Assembly (NCBI GenBank): GCA_029204225.1 | Contig: CM055102.1 | Span: forward strand, 17,072,223-17,136,222 | Source: Diphasiastrum complanatum | Taxonomy: Eukaryota > Streptophyta > Lycopodiopsida > Lycopodiales > Lycopodiaceae | Direction: 5' to 3' | Length of the DNA: 64,000 nucleotides | Shown: positions 1-11,400 of the stretch, piece by piece | Layout of the letters: every line of letters starts with the position of its first letter | Position numbering within the stretch: position 1 is the first letter of the stretch | Notes under the pieces: generated by a model | The model's database searches: none | What the model saw: the letters and a program-made list of their open reading frames with translations, nothing else | What the model was told of the DNA's origin: nothing | Translations under genes and position numbers: made by a program

Positions 1-888
1 TTAAACTAATATAACTTCAAAAAGTTTATCTCTAAGTCTACAATGAGTTTTGGCCTCATATTGACAATTTACCAAAATATGACTAAACTTGTTAAAATCT
101 CTCACAACTGTCACGTCTACATCTGATGCATGTCTTCTTCTCACCGCCTTGTTGCTTGTTCTTGCTCCTACCTTTCTATCTTCTCTCTTGATCTCCATCT
201 CTTTGCTGGCTCTGATCTCCTCTTCGGGTTGACTCCCTCTCAAACTAAGGCTTCTTCTTTGGCTGATCTCTACTGTTGTAGAGAACTTGATCTGACTCGT
301 GCCTTGTCGTTATAGTGCTCTCGAGCCTCCACCTCTTCTTTGATGTCAATGATAACTTTGTCGAAAGTCATATCAGGATCTTTTGCCAGTAGAGTTTGGG
401 TCGCCTGGAATGATCTTGGTAGGAAGCATAGCAGGTACGTGAGCTAATTTTTTTGTGAGACCGTGTGTTCTGTTCCGGCATTGTGTAGTGATAGGAAGAA
501 GTTTTTCAATTTTTTGATGAAGGTCGTTAGGTCTTTTCCATTCCATCTTAGATATGTAAGCTGATCTTCCATATGCATAATCTGATTTCATATGCATTAG
601 AGATAGCAGCAAGATCAAGGGTGATCTTATCTTTGACGGAAGAGGGTATGACAACTATAGCTTCTGGCATTCTTTTCTTTCCACTCTCAAAGTTCTTTGC
701 CTGTGTTGGCGGGCATCTCTTTGGTTCCATCCACCCAGGGCCATAGTGCTTCTCCTCTCAGGATGAGGGAAGTTTTTACTTTCCAGACCAAGAAAATTGA
801 CCTGCCTGTCTCTAGGTCTATGCATGTCTTTGAATGGATGTTGCTGATAGAAGCCATAGTTTGTGTAACCTGGCTTTGAGAACCTTAA
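1..888 (-). pseudogene. Copia family A gag remnant (minus strand, runs off the left edge)
   Basis: Decayed gag of a Ty1/Copia retrotransposon, read right to left from just inside the primer site at 889-901. Frames broken by stops and frameshifts encode pieces that align with the gag at 6641-7009 and 14006-14480: a W-P-W-V-D-G-T-K-like stretch near 720-760, a block resembling SSIKDNLTLDLATLSNA near 600-660, and a lysine/glutamate-rich block resembling IIEIREEVEARE near 310-345 followed by basic sequence. Gag would form the particle and bind template RNA; this copy cannot make it. The zinc knuckle and pol would lie left of the window. Assignment to Copia gag is firm through the related copy; exact ends are approximate. 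Confidence 0.7.
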
Positions 889-901
889 GGCTTTGATACC
901 A
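889..901 (-). other. Primer binding site of the left family A Copia element
   Basis: On the minus strand this reads TGGTATCAAAGCC, one change from the plant initiator-Met tRNA primer site TGGTATCAGAGCC that Copia elements commonly use. It lies two bases inside the LTR end at 903, which fixes the element's orientation and makes the adjoining LTR the 5' LTR. Confidence 0.75.
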
Positions 902-902
902 T

Positions 903-2826
903 TGTTGGAGTGCGGGTTGTGCTTTATCAAACTGACAATGAACAGTGCCAAAATCAAGATGCTCAGATAGAGTCGATCTATGTAGTTGTAGCTACTGTTT
1001 CATACTATGATCAATCATCTTCTGGACTACAAACTGACATTGTAGATCTGTTTTAAGGTTTATGAACAGTAGTAATGTTTAATAACAACGAAAGTATATC
1101 TACTGTAGGCAAGCATTGAATCATTCAAATATTACACATCATAGGCAGAATGTTGCAACTCTATTTACACAAATAATTTTACAACTACAATTTTCAGCAC
1201 TGTCTCTTTCCTAGATCAGCGCGTTGGCGTAAGAGAGGTATTCTCTCCCATGAGGAACTAGCTACTACTAATTCTGTGTCTATTTTGTGTGATGATGCGT
1301 GTCTGCTACTGCATGATTGACACTCACCAACTCAAAATCACCTGCTTCATCATTCTTGTTGATCCAACATATAGAGGAACAAGAGAGATGATTAGTTTAA
1401 GCTACATGATTGAAAGAACAACTTTAGTCTTGAATCTATCAGCTTTTGGATATGTGTCGTAGTAGTCTGTGCAACCTGTCGCCATCCATCCATGTGATGG
1501 GATGGTGAAGATGCTTCGCTATCTCGATTGCCTGATAACCACAATCGTTTCTTTGTGGTAAATCTATAGTCGTAAACGTTGTTCGAAGCATGAGGGCTTT
1601 GGCAATGGAACCACAAACAGACCGTAGTGGGTTCTGCTGTGGTGCTCGGGCGGTTCATCACTATGTGAAGCACAATCGTTGATTGGTACCATAGTGAATC
1701 GCATTTGTTGACTTTGCAATGCGGTTCAGCTTTATTCTCTTTGTGAAAAATGCGAAGAATGAGAAGGTCAACAAAAAACTTGCTCTTAGTCATTTGTTAG
1801 CAATTTTACAAACATAGTGAAAGATATAAAATAAGAAATAAAACTCCATGGCATGTGTTTTGTAAGTCCATGGGTAGAAGCTTAAAATAATAAAATAACT
1901 TAAGCTTAGAAAGATTCTAAGTTATCTTAAGTCTCAAGTTAGAAACTTCTAAAAGTTCTAAGTTCTATGTTAAAAGTTTTTCAAAAGCCTTAGAATGGCT
2001 AGTTTAGAACTAATCCCATAAGCTAGTGGATGCTTATGGAAGGCCCTCCTTGCTATAAGAGGAGAGGTATTTCTCATGTACACAACACTCTGAGATTATG
2101 CTAAATTGCTCTCTATTTGAGAAGTCATTCTATTTCCTTGTGTTTCCATTGGAAGGTGCATAGCTTGAGAGAAGGTGCTCAGGCCTCCTCAAGCTTCCTT
2201 TCATTGGTTTTTATTGTGGCATGATTTTAATTGCTTTTTGCTTAGTATTAGCCGCAATCTCTTTCCATTTTTCTTTGGGTGTTAGATTAGAATTAGTTTA
2301 ATCCTCTTGCTAGCTGGGTACTGCCTTAGCAAGATCTTGCTATTTTGTTATTCTCGGTTAGTTGGGAAGCCTTAGCCAAGTTAGTTAATATCCCTTCCGA
2401 GCACCAGTTGGGAAGCTTTGGTGCTCTCTTTTTGTTATTGTTCTCACATGCAGTTGAAAGCTTGTAGAACTTAGAAGGTGGGACAACCGATCTACCACTA
2501 TACTATGCACGAACCCTCATTAGACCTAGCCACCTAGTGAGAAAGAATAACTTCCAACATCATTTTAGACGAAGGTCCTTTGAAATATGTTCTAAGTCAT
2601 ATTTCGGCTGTGTGTCATCTTTTACGGAAAATGCGAAAAGTGCAAACTATGCGAAAAACAGTTGAAATATGCAGACTGTGCAAAACTTAGTTCAAAATGT
2701 AGCAGTTTGAAAAACACAAGGAAAAATACAATAGCGTTGATGGTAGAAACTTTTAGTTTTTTCACTAATCCTTCAGAGTGATTCGGTTAGCACTCCACAG
2801 ATGCGATTTTCCAAAATTTTGCAACA
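903..2826 (-). mobile_element. 5' LTR of the left family A Copia element, interrupted by a solo LTR
   Basis: In minus orientation it begins TGTTGC at 2826 and ends CAACA at 903, next to the primer site. It is about 1.15 kb once the inserted solo LTR (1795-2559) and its duplicated target are removed. It matches the plus-strand LTR at about 5545-6569 in several blocks: a GAGAGAAT-ACCTCTCTT-like segment followed by GCCAAC-CG-TGATCTAG, and a run around 'CATTTTGAAC...TTTTGCACA...CTGCAT'. The copies are well diverged, so this is an old insertion. Its 3' LTR would lie off the left edge. Confidence 0.65.
1795..2559 (+). mobile_element. Solo LTR with perfect 5-bp target duplication
   Basis: A 765-bp block starts TGTTAGC and ends CCAACA, giving short terminal inverted repeats TGTT/AACA. 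It is flanked on both sides by TCATT (1790-1794 and 2560-2564). A TATA-like CTATAAG at about 2053 suggests plus orientation. No primer site, PPT or coding sequence is attached, so this looks like a solo LTR left by recombination between two LTRs of one element. It sits inside the older LTR at 903-2826, so it is the later event. I recognise no second copy of this LTR family in the window. Confidence 0.7.
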
Positions 2827-3323
2827 ACCATTCATATCTTAGGTGACTGCAAATACAAAATTAGACCACACTCAAATTGAAAGAAAGTACTTACGAGCAA
2901 TATTGACTTCATGAAATAGCAAAAACAAATGGTGTGAATAGAAATGGATCAAGTCATACCTCAGTATATAGCTAGGTAGCTGGATCTTGGTGGAAGTCTA
3001 GTCATGAAAGCTTAGCCACCTGAGGCCCATTGCTCTTTATGACCTTAATCATCACATTTCCAATGAGATTTGTAGCAGAATATTAGACCCATCTGCATGT
3101 AGATGGAGTTTTGCTCCAGTCATTCATGACTGGAGCAAAGGACGAGTCACCTTTTGTAATAGAGACAGCTCTGTTACCATTGATTCATCTGGCAAACTCA
3201 AAACATGCATGTTTTCATGACAAGAGAACATCTACTACTAATTCAGTGTTTGATCCATAGCAGTCCACCCAAGAAAAAGGCCATTATGTTGAATCTACTG
3301 ATATCATAAATTGGAGTCACAGT
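2827..3323. other. No gene seen; boundary between Copia LTR and Gypsy relic
   Basis: AT-rich sequence with no open frame of note, no tRNA-like fold and no repeat terminus I can define. It probably belongs to the upstream part of the Gypsy relic that follows. Confidence 0.4.
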
Positions 3324-5543
3324 TTGGCTACCATTGATTGTGTGAATGTTGATTATTGTGTTCAACATCATTATGATTGTACCTATACTCCTCTGGCCGA
3401 TCACGAACAAATTTTTGATCTAGACACACCTATCATTGATATCAATTTTATTGATATTCTTCCACACAATGATGAGTTGTTAAATGTTACATGGCTGCCT
3501 ACTGATGAATCAGAAGATTTATTTGTAGATGACAAAAATGTCTTACACATTCAGAATTGCCCAGAAGATTTGGACATTTCTAATATTCAGATCCTCAACT
3601 ACATGGAGACACTTCCACTCAAAGCCTTCCTGCAGTATTCATCCAAAGTGGAACCAGTTGCCAAGGTTACAGTCGAAAAATCTGATACCAAGCTATACTG
3701 TGTCAAATGACCAAATTATCCATGGGACCTTTGTGAGGAGAAAATTTTCAAATCGATGACGAGATCCTCCATGATGTGCCACCACTTCCTTATCCACACA
3801 CCTCACGTCCCCCAAAGCCACAACCTCATGACCATACCATAAAAGAAAAGATGAAAAAACCCCTTCAAATTCAGCCGTCTAGAGCCCTTACCATTGCTAG
3901 GGATGTTTTTGATATCGCATTAGCTCATACGTCAATTCCCAAACCTCCCAAATCACCATCCAGATAGTTGAAAGGCAAGGCCCCCCTCGAATCCCCAGCA
4001 CATGATGTGCCTACATATTTTAAAGACTATACGATCGAGAATGTGACCACCCAATTACCACAAGCTCAACGTGACCAAATGGCAATTCACCCTACAAAGG
4101 CCCTGCCCAAACCATCACTCTCTCCTTGAGTGAGCCCACTGAAAGTAATGAATACATTGTCCACATCGGGACTCATCTCAATTAGAAACAACGCAGAAGG
4201 CTTGAGAAGCTTTTGTGAAAATATTGACATGTCTTTGTTTGGTCCTATAAATACATAAAAGGAGTCTCACCCCAAGTAGCTGTGCATCGTATTTCCCTTA
4301 AATTGGTGAGAGACCAGCTGCTAGCCGTCCCTACAGATGTAATCCGATCTACAAGGCCAAATTCAAAGAAGAATTACAATGCTTGTTAGATGCAGGATTC
4401 ATCTATGAAATTGAACATACTGAGTGGGTCTCCCCAATCATCATCGTTCCTAAGAAAAATGAAAAGCTCTGCATTTGCGTCGACTTTAGAAAACTTTATG
4501 TCGTCACAAAACATGATCATTTTCCATTACCTTTTGGAGAATCCACCTTAGAAAATCTAGTAGGAGATGAGGCCTACTCTTTCTTAGATGGCTTTAGCGG
4601 ATACAATATGATTCAAATTGTTGAAGAAGATCAACATAAAATTGCTTTTGCCACAGAATGGAGAACCTTATGTTGGAAAGTCATGTCTTTTGGTCTTTGT
4701 AATGCTCCTACCACTTTCCAGCGTGTTATGCAAGCTACCTTTTCTCGGCAGATGGGAGATATCCTAGAGGTTTACTTGGACGATTGAGACACACATTCAG
4801 AAAAAACACGTCATCTGTCCGTGCTTGAAAAATTGTTTATCCAATGTCAACGCTTCAGCATCTTTTTGAACCCTGAAAAATGCTAGATCTGGGTAACACA
4901 TGGTATTGTGTTAGGACATATCATTTCAAAAAATGGCATTGCAATTGACCCGGACAAGGTCTTTGATCATTCAAAATTTGTCCGAAACCATGCACCATCC
5001 ATGAAGTTTATTCTTTTCTAGGCCACGCCAACTACTATCGGTGCTTTATTCTCGATTTCACTAATAAAGCACAATTAATCTATAAAGTGGTTGTTGTTCT
5101 CAAATGGACTGATGAACGACGACTTGCATTCATTCAGTTAAAGAAAGCCCTCACCAATGCACCTATCCTCCAGGCCCTTGATTATTCCAAAGAATTCCAT
5201 GTGCATACCGATGCATCCAAGTATGTCATTGGAGCAGTGCTCACTCATCCAACCGGGAGCATTCAAAATTGATTATCCAATCTGATTTCTCAATAGACAA
5301 TTGATCATGATACCTACTATAGTCAATTATACCACTGTCAAACGTGAAGCTTTGGCAATGGTATATGTGGTTCAAAAGTTTCATCATTATCTCCTGGAAA
5401 AAGTTTTTGCTTTCTTCACTAATCATCAACCACTCCTATATCTTATCAACAAGACTTGTACAACCGGTCGTATAACTCGATGGACCCTGTTATTGCAAGA
5501 ATTTGATGAAGAAACTAAGGGTTTTTATCTTTCAAAGCCTTAG
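3324..5543 (+). pseudogene. Ty3/Gypsy pol relic (pre-RT spacer, RT, RNase H)
   Basis: Broken pol of a Ty3/Gypsy retrotransposon of Tat/Athila-like type. 3324-3710 is an acidic 128-residue open stretch of unknown identity, likely the region before reverse transcriptase. 4383-4787 is the RT palm: LLDAGFIYEIEHTEWVSPII, then VPKK, DFRKL, DHFPLPF, SFLDGFSGYNMIQI and FGLCNAPTTFQRVM, ending YLDD directly before a stop. 5087-5543 holds the connection region and RNase H (HVHTDAS with its catalytic Asp, then LLQEFD). Several stops and shifts separate these parts; gag, protease, integrase and LTRs are absent. It ends against the family A LTR, so that insertion may have cut it. Confidence 0.8.
4383..4787 (+). 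pseudogene. Gypsy reverse transcriptase domain fragment
   Basis: A 134-residue open piece covering RT fingers and palm. The W-V-S-P and V-P-K-K motifs are near its start, the F-L-D-G-F-S-G-Y catalytic strand is at about residues 63-70, F-G-L-C-N-A-P-T-T-F-Q follows, and the YLDD box is at the very end. Both palm signatures are intact, but the frame stops immediately after the catalytic aspartates, so thumb and connection are not in frame. The nearest kin within the window is the minus-strand fragment at 43519-44077. Confidence 0.8.
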
Positions 5544-5544
5544 A

Positions 5545-6569
5545 ATTTTTCTTAGTTTTTTCTTTGCTATTTTTCCAGACTTCTGCATTTTGAACCATAT
5601 TTTGCACAATCTACATTTTTGAACTGTTTTGTCGTGCAGTTTGCCATTTTTTGGTCATGAGAAAAATGCATCACTAAGTCAAAACACTTAGAAAATAATT
5701 CTGGCCAACTCTCCCGGCACTATTGCATTTCTCGCTTTTTGAAAAAATGTGACATTGTTTCAGAAGTGCCTTAGAAACGTTTTCAGGCCTACTATCGGGT
5801 TTTTTTGCCTTTTTGCCTTTTGGAGAAAAGTAATACTGCCCTTGAAAATGCAACATTGTCCTTAAAATTGCAAAAGTGTCTTTTGGCAAAATGCGAAGAT
5901 CTGCAGTGTGAAGGCATTGTGCAACGGGCAGAAGGCGGCTAATGCACGAGGACAACGACGAGAAACTAGAGTCAGTTTTGATTAAGCCTAATGCATTTAT
6001 TTTCATTAGATTCTTTAACTTGATTAGTTATCTAGATTGATCACATAAGAAAGAGATCACAACTATAGATTGATACAGTCATGGACACAAAATAGATAGA
6101 AGTATAAAAGTTTGAGATAGCTCCCAGAGTGAGTTTTACAGATTAGCCATAGCTAGGCATACTATTGGTGAGAGAGAACATCTCTCTTGTGCCAACACGT
6201 TGATCTAGAAAACAAAAAACGCTCAAAAAAATATTGTAAATTCAGCTCTAATAATAGAAGCGATTTTCTTAATGCCCTGTTCTATGATATGTATGATCCA
6301 CAATATTGGAGTGCATGCTAGCACTAGATATCTTTCCATTGTTGCTTTACTCAATATTATCTGCTATTTACAAGTTTAATTTTACAATAGATCGTCAAAA
6401 GCGATCTGAGGCTTGGAAGAGAATTAGACCGCAGTCAGTAGCAGTAGCTACTCCTGCCAAGTCGGTTCTATTTGGCCTTCATCTCCGGGAATGTCATAGA
6501 CTCCCATTAGTGGTTACAGAGCGACCTGATTGCTCGGCCTTGATAGAGCTGCTTTCTACATTCCCTTCA
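5545..6569 (+). mobile_element. 5' LTR of the right family A Copia element
   Basis: About 1.0 kb of non-coding sequence, related in blocks to the left LTR at 903-2826 but in the opposite orientation. It ends just before a Met-tRNA-type primer site (TAGTATCAGAGCC, 6571-6583) and gag begins at 6641. A TATA-like GTATAAAAG at about 6105 would drive transcription. The left edge is not a clean TG and may be truncated against the Gypsy relic. Together with the left copy it forms a head-to-head pair. Confidence 0.6.
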
Positions 6570-6570
6570 G

Positions 6571-6583
6571 TAGTATCAGAGCC
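6571..6583 (+). other. Primer binding site of the right family A element
   Basis: TAGTATCAGAGCC differs at one base from TGGTATCAGAGCC, the complement of the plant initiator-Met tRNA 3' end. It lies one to two bases after the LTR end. A second GTATCAGAGCC-like string follows at 6590-6602 (CTATCAGAGCCG), a small local duplication. Confidence 0.7.
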
Positions 6584-6640
6584 TTGAGCTCTATCAGAGC
6601 CGTCAGCTCTAATCAGAGCTCTGTCTGATTTTTTCAGGCT

Positions 6641-7009
6641 ATGGCATCCATTAGCAACATTCAGTCAAAGATCTGCACGATCTTTGACTCCTTAGGATCA
6701 AATTTCCTAGCATGGAAGGTGAAGACTTCTCTCATACTAAAAGGAGAAGGTCTATGGCCCTGGGTTGATGGCACAAAAGAGATGCCCACAACCACTGGCA
6801 AAGAGCTACGGGAATGGAGAAAAAGAAACGACAAGGCAGTAGTCGTCCTATCTTCCTCCATCAAAGACAACTTGACACTTGATCTAGCCACACTCTCCAA
6901 TGCAAGAGAAATGTGGAATACTTTGCTGACCAGATTTCAAATGAAGTCACGAAGTCAAATTATGTTTTTTGAAGATCAATTGACCAATCTGAGATGGGAT
7001 GGTAAAGAC
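6641..7009 (+). pseudogene. Family A Copia gag, 5' half (split by an insertion)
   Basis: An open frame from ATG at 6641 encodes the N-terminal part of a Copia gag (UBN2/DUF4219 type): FLAWKVKTSLILKGEGLWPW near residues 22-41, then KDNLTLDLATLSNAREMW and LLTRFQMKSRSQIMFFEDQL near residues 73-114. It runs straight into the LTR of the element at 7010-14001 and resumes at about 14006 with LTSFIKR. The reading frame up to the insertion is open, so the gag may have been functional when it was hit. Confidence 0.8.
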
Positions 7010-8414
7010 TGTTGGAAATTAAGCCCACAATTGCCTCCTTGGTGAATCATAATTTAGATAGCCAATTACTTGAAGAACGTCTACAACAGACTTCCGGCTG
7101 ATTGCCAACAAAGGGTAACCAATCCCATTATAATTTTAAGTTCAGATGTTAAGTTTAATAACTTGTAGTCATTGAAGACTTGGTCATCTTCAAAGACTTC
7201 CACAAAGCTTGCATTTAAAACAAATCTGTATTATTTTTGAGTAGTCTACAGAAATACACTAAGTGTCGCAGTTCGCATTTTTTGCACTTTCCCAGTTTTT
7301 TTTTGCATTTTCTCGAAAAATGCGAACACAGAGAAAATTTCAAAAGGTCCTCTATTTTTAAGGGTTAAAATATTAAAGACACCTTCGCCAACTTTTTGAG
7401 GGCACCTTGAACTTGTTTTAAGGGCACCTTTGGTTTTCCCAAAAAGAGCGAAAGAATTGAACTGTTAAAGAGATCTTCGCTTTTTCTGAGGGCACCTTCG
7501 ACTTTCTAAAGGTGCCTTAAGCTTATTTAGAACACTTTCGGCCCTAAACCTGAAGAGAGAGAAAAATGCCAAAGGTCGTCTAATATTGAACAAGGAACAT
7601 TCCCATCCACTTCCCATAATTTGCGAAGTGAGAGAAAACCACTTCACGTAAAATGCGAAGTAAGAGATTTTGCGACGTCCTCATCTCGTCAACAATCCTG
7701 ATTTGTTGACCGTATACACTATGTATAGTTGTCACATAAGCCATATACTTCCAAGTACAATGACTTTCCTAATTAGGTGACAAACATTCAATGTAATTAA
7801 TACACAGATAAAATCTATAAATAGATCATCCAAGCACAGATTAGCGGTTGCTCCATCCATGAGACATATTATTTGAGCCTCCCAATTACACCGTGAATGT
7901 CTTTGGTTGTAATTGTTGTTTGTATTGTGCTTCAGTGTAATATAGCAGCAACATGTTTTTATCTGTGTACAATGTAGATGAATGCTTGTTGTGATTGAAT
8001 GCACTTTCATGCTATTTGATCGCGCTTGTTTACTCACTCTGATCAAAACACGGACGTCTACGACTCCTCAGTTTCTGATCAGATGATGGCTGTCTTTGAT
8101 GCCTGAGGAACTCACGATATTATACTGCTCTTTCATTTATTTCAAAACTATACTTCACATTGAATCTAATTTCAATAGCACCACACACAAACCATCTCTA
8201 ATATCTTTGGTGGACTGTACTCTTGTTTTAGAGTATGAATTAATTTGTTAAGATCCTGTTGGCAATCAGAACACATAAAGTTGTGACTATCTTTAGCATA
8301 AGCTGTCTATTAGACTGTTTTTGCATCTAGCAGCCGATTTGAACGGGAGAGCTATTACGCAATATTACTGCTCTCTTCTCTATTCTTGTTCTTTCTTCTA
8401 ACTTGCCCCCATCA
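7010..8414 (+). repeat. 5' LTR of the nested Copia
   Basis: Starts TGTTGGAAATTAAGCC and ends CCCCCATCA, just before the primer site. It contains several copies of an ATGCGAA/TTCGCAT string, which also occurs in the family A LTRs. No coding frame is supported inside it. Confidence 0.8.
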
Positions 8415-8417
8415 GAT

Positions 8418-8429
8418 TGGTATTAGAGC
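8418..8429 (+). other. Primer binding site of the nested Copia
   Basis: TGGTATTAGAGC, one change from the canonical initiator-Met primer site TGGTATCAGAGC, three bases after the LTR end. Confidence 0.75.
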
Positions 8430-8464
8430 ATAGTCAAAATAAGCTGAGAGATTAAGTTTGTTCC

Positions 8465-11400
8465 ATGTATATTACTGTTATCATGTCTAATCTTGGTAGC
8501 TCTTCATCTTCATCACTCAGTGAAGCTAGAGTCATTGACAAGTTCAATGGTTCTAACTTCTACATTTGGAAGTTGAAACTTAGAATGATGTTGATAGATA
8601 GAGATCTTTGGGATGTAGGCGAAGGTGTAGACTTGAAACCAGAAGATGGTGATCAAGCAAAGGCTTGGTAGATCAAAGATCAGAAGGCCTTAGCATGTAT
8701 CACACTCAATCTGGCCGACTCCCAAATATCTCACGTTACCACATGCAAAACCTCTAAGGAAGCACTAGACTTATTATCAAGTCTCTATGAGACTCACGAT
8801 GTAACCACGAGATTACATCTTAGAAGGAAGTTTTTTACTCTTAGCATGTCTGATTCTACTGCCATGACTTTTCACATCAACAGCTTCAAGTCCTTGTTAG
8901 ATCAGTTATCAGCTGTAGGATGTTCTATTCAAGATGATGATGTCATTATGACTTTGCTTTCTTCTCTTCCAAAGTCGTATGAACACTTTGTGGTGATGAT
9001 CTCCACACCAGAAATCACTCTTCAAAAGGTGGTCGGTCATCTTCTTCAATAAGAAATACGGAGAAAGACTAGCAGCCTGTCCATCAAAGACAAATCCATG
9101 GCTCTATACACCAAGAAGAAAGAATATTTCAAGGGCAAGAATCAAGTGCAACAACAACAACAGAAGCCTCACACTCAAGGTGAACATGGTGAATCATGCA
9201 AGAATCTTTTCCGTAGATATTGCAAGAGAGACAATCACGACATCAAGGAGTGTCGTATCCAGATCTACAACGAGACAAAGAAGCAACAACAGTAGCAGCA
9301 GCCAGGCTCCTCCAACGCAACAAAATTCAAGGAGCAAGATACACATTTGTTAATGGCTTAAAACAGCAACAACAAAGACTGTGATAGCTGGTACCTGGAC
9401 AACAGTGCTACCCAACACATGATCTTTTGCAAGGAATGGTTTACGAAGTACACAACTTACAACAGAGACCAATTTATCTACCTTGGAGATTCAAGCACTA
9501 TAGGCATGGAAGACAAAGGAATAGTCAAGATCACATTCAACAACAATCTATCCATTTGTGTTTCCAACGTCCTTCACGTTCCTCAGCTATCAAAGGACCT
9601 GTTATCAGTCTCTAAGATAACTGATGAGGGCTATACTATTACTTTCTCATCTAAGCAATGTACAATACTCGAGGAAGATACTCTGCACTAGAGTTGAAAA
9701 TCTTTACGTACTCTCTAATTCAGTTGCATTAGCTAGTATCTCTAATGAAAATATAAACGCTAGTGCGGTTCTGTGGCATAGTCGATTTGGACACATGAAT
9801 ATAAGATCACTTTTTTATATGCATTGTAATAATTTAGTTGATGGACTAAATTTTTTTTTTTCATTAGATGGGGAATCTTTCTTTTGTGAATCATGCATCT
9901 ATGGGAAGCATTCTAGAAGCAAGTCTCCAAAATCACATTCCATCAAAGCAAAGCATGCATTGGATCTTGTACATAGCGATCTTTGTGGTCCAATGCCAAC
10001 TTAGTCCTTAGGAGATGCAATCTATTTTATCACTTTCATAGATGATTATTCTAGATGGTCTACAGTCATGTTCATTAAGCACAAATTTGAAGCCTTTGAA
10101 TGCTTCAAGAGATTCAAGGCCATGGCTGAGACACAAACGTTTACAAAAGTGAAGGCACTCCGAACTGATGGTGGCAGTGAATACATCTCTAATGAGATGT
10201 CCGACTACATGACTGAACATGGTATTCGAAGAAAATTCACCACTTCCTATTCACCTCAATAGAACAAGATTGCAAAAAGGAAGAATCAAACTCTTCTCAA
10301 CTCAGCCAAATCCATGCTACATCAAGCACACCTCCCTATGAAGTTCTAGGCAGAAGCTACTGCCACAGCCTATTACGTGCATAACAAATCCAACACTAAA
10401 GCCGTCAACAACAAAATTCCTGATGAAGTTTGGCATGGGCACAAGCCTAGTGTCAGCCATTTAAAAATCTCTGGTTGTATATGTTTTGTTCACATTCCTA
10501 AATAGCTTAGGAAGAAGCTAGATCATAGGACAATACATGTAATTTCATTGGCTATCCTGATGAACATAAAGCTTATAAGGTTTATGATCCATCTACCAAT
10601 GTAGTGTTTGTCTTTGGGGACGTAATATTTCAAGAACATGCATATTATAATTTCAAACAACCATTGATAGATGATGCTATGTTATTTCATCTTATTCTGC
10701 GTAGCATTCAGCCTTCCAACGTTGATGATTCTTCTATAGAAGCTGTAGCTACAGCTATAGAAGCTGAGCAGGAGACAATAACTGTCACTAGACCAAACCA
10801 AGCAATCTCAAATAGATCTAGAGAAGTTCAAGAAGAAGAAGAATTAGCGCATCCTGGTCAACCCAATGTCTGCCGATCCTCACGGACTCGGACAGTTCTT
10901 GAGAGGTATACACCTCAAGCATTCTGGACTTCATCTGAAGAACTAGAGAGTCTAGCCGAAGCAATTAACTCCAAGGATGCTGTGAAGTGACAAGAAGCTA
11001 TGGAAAATGAGTAAAACTCACTTTTGACGAACCAAACCTGGACATTGGTTGACTTCCCCACCCACAAGAGAGTTATTGACAACAAGTGGATCTTCAAGAA
11101 GAAGATCAACTCTGATGGTTCCATTGCTAAATGGAAAGCATGACTGGTGGCCAAGGGATTCACTCAAGTCCAAGGAGTGGATTACCTGGAAATTTTTAGT
11201 CCTGTCGTCAACATGCAGTCAATCAACACTCTAATTGCATTAGCGATGGTGGAAGACCTCAAAATGCAGCAAATCGATGTCAAAACAACATTTCTCAATG
11301 GCAACATCAAAGAGGAGTTGTATACCTTCCAACCGGAAGGATTCAAAGTCAAAGACCAACAGCACAAAGTGTGCAAGCTGCACAAAGCAATCTACGGTCT

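Noticed and set aside
1392-1793. 133-residue minus-strand frame
   Set aside because: It lies inside the family A LTR, has no homology I recognise and is broken in the sister LTR.
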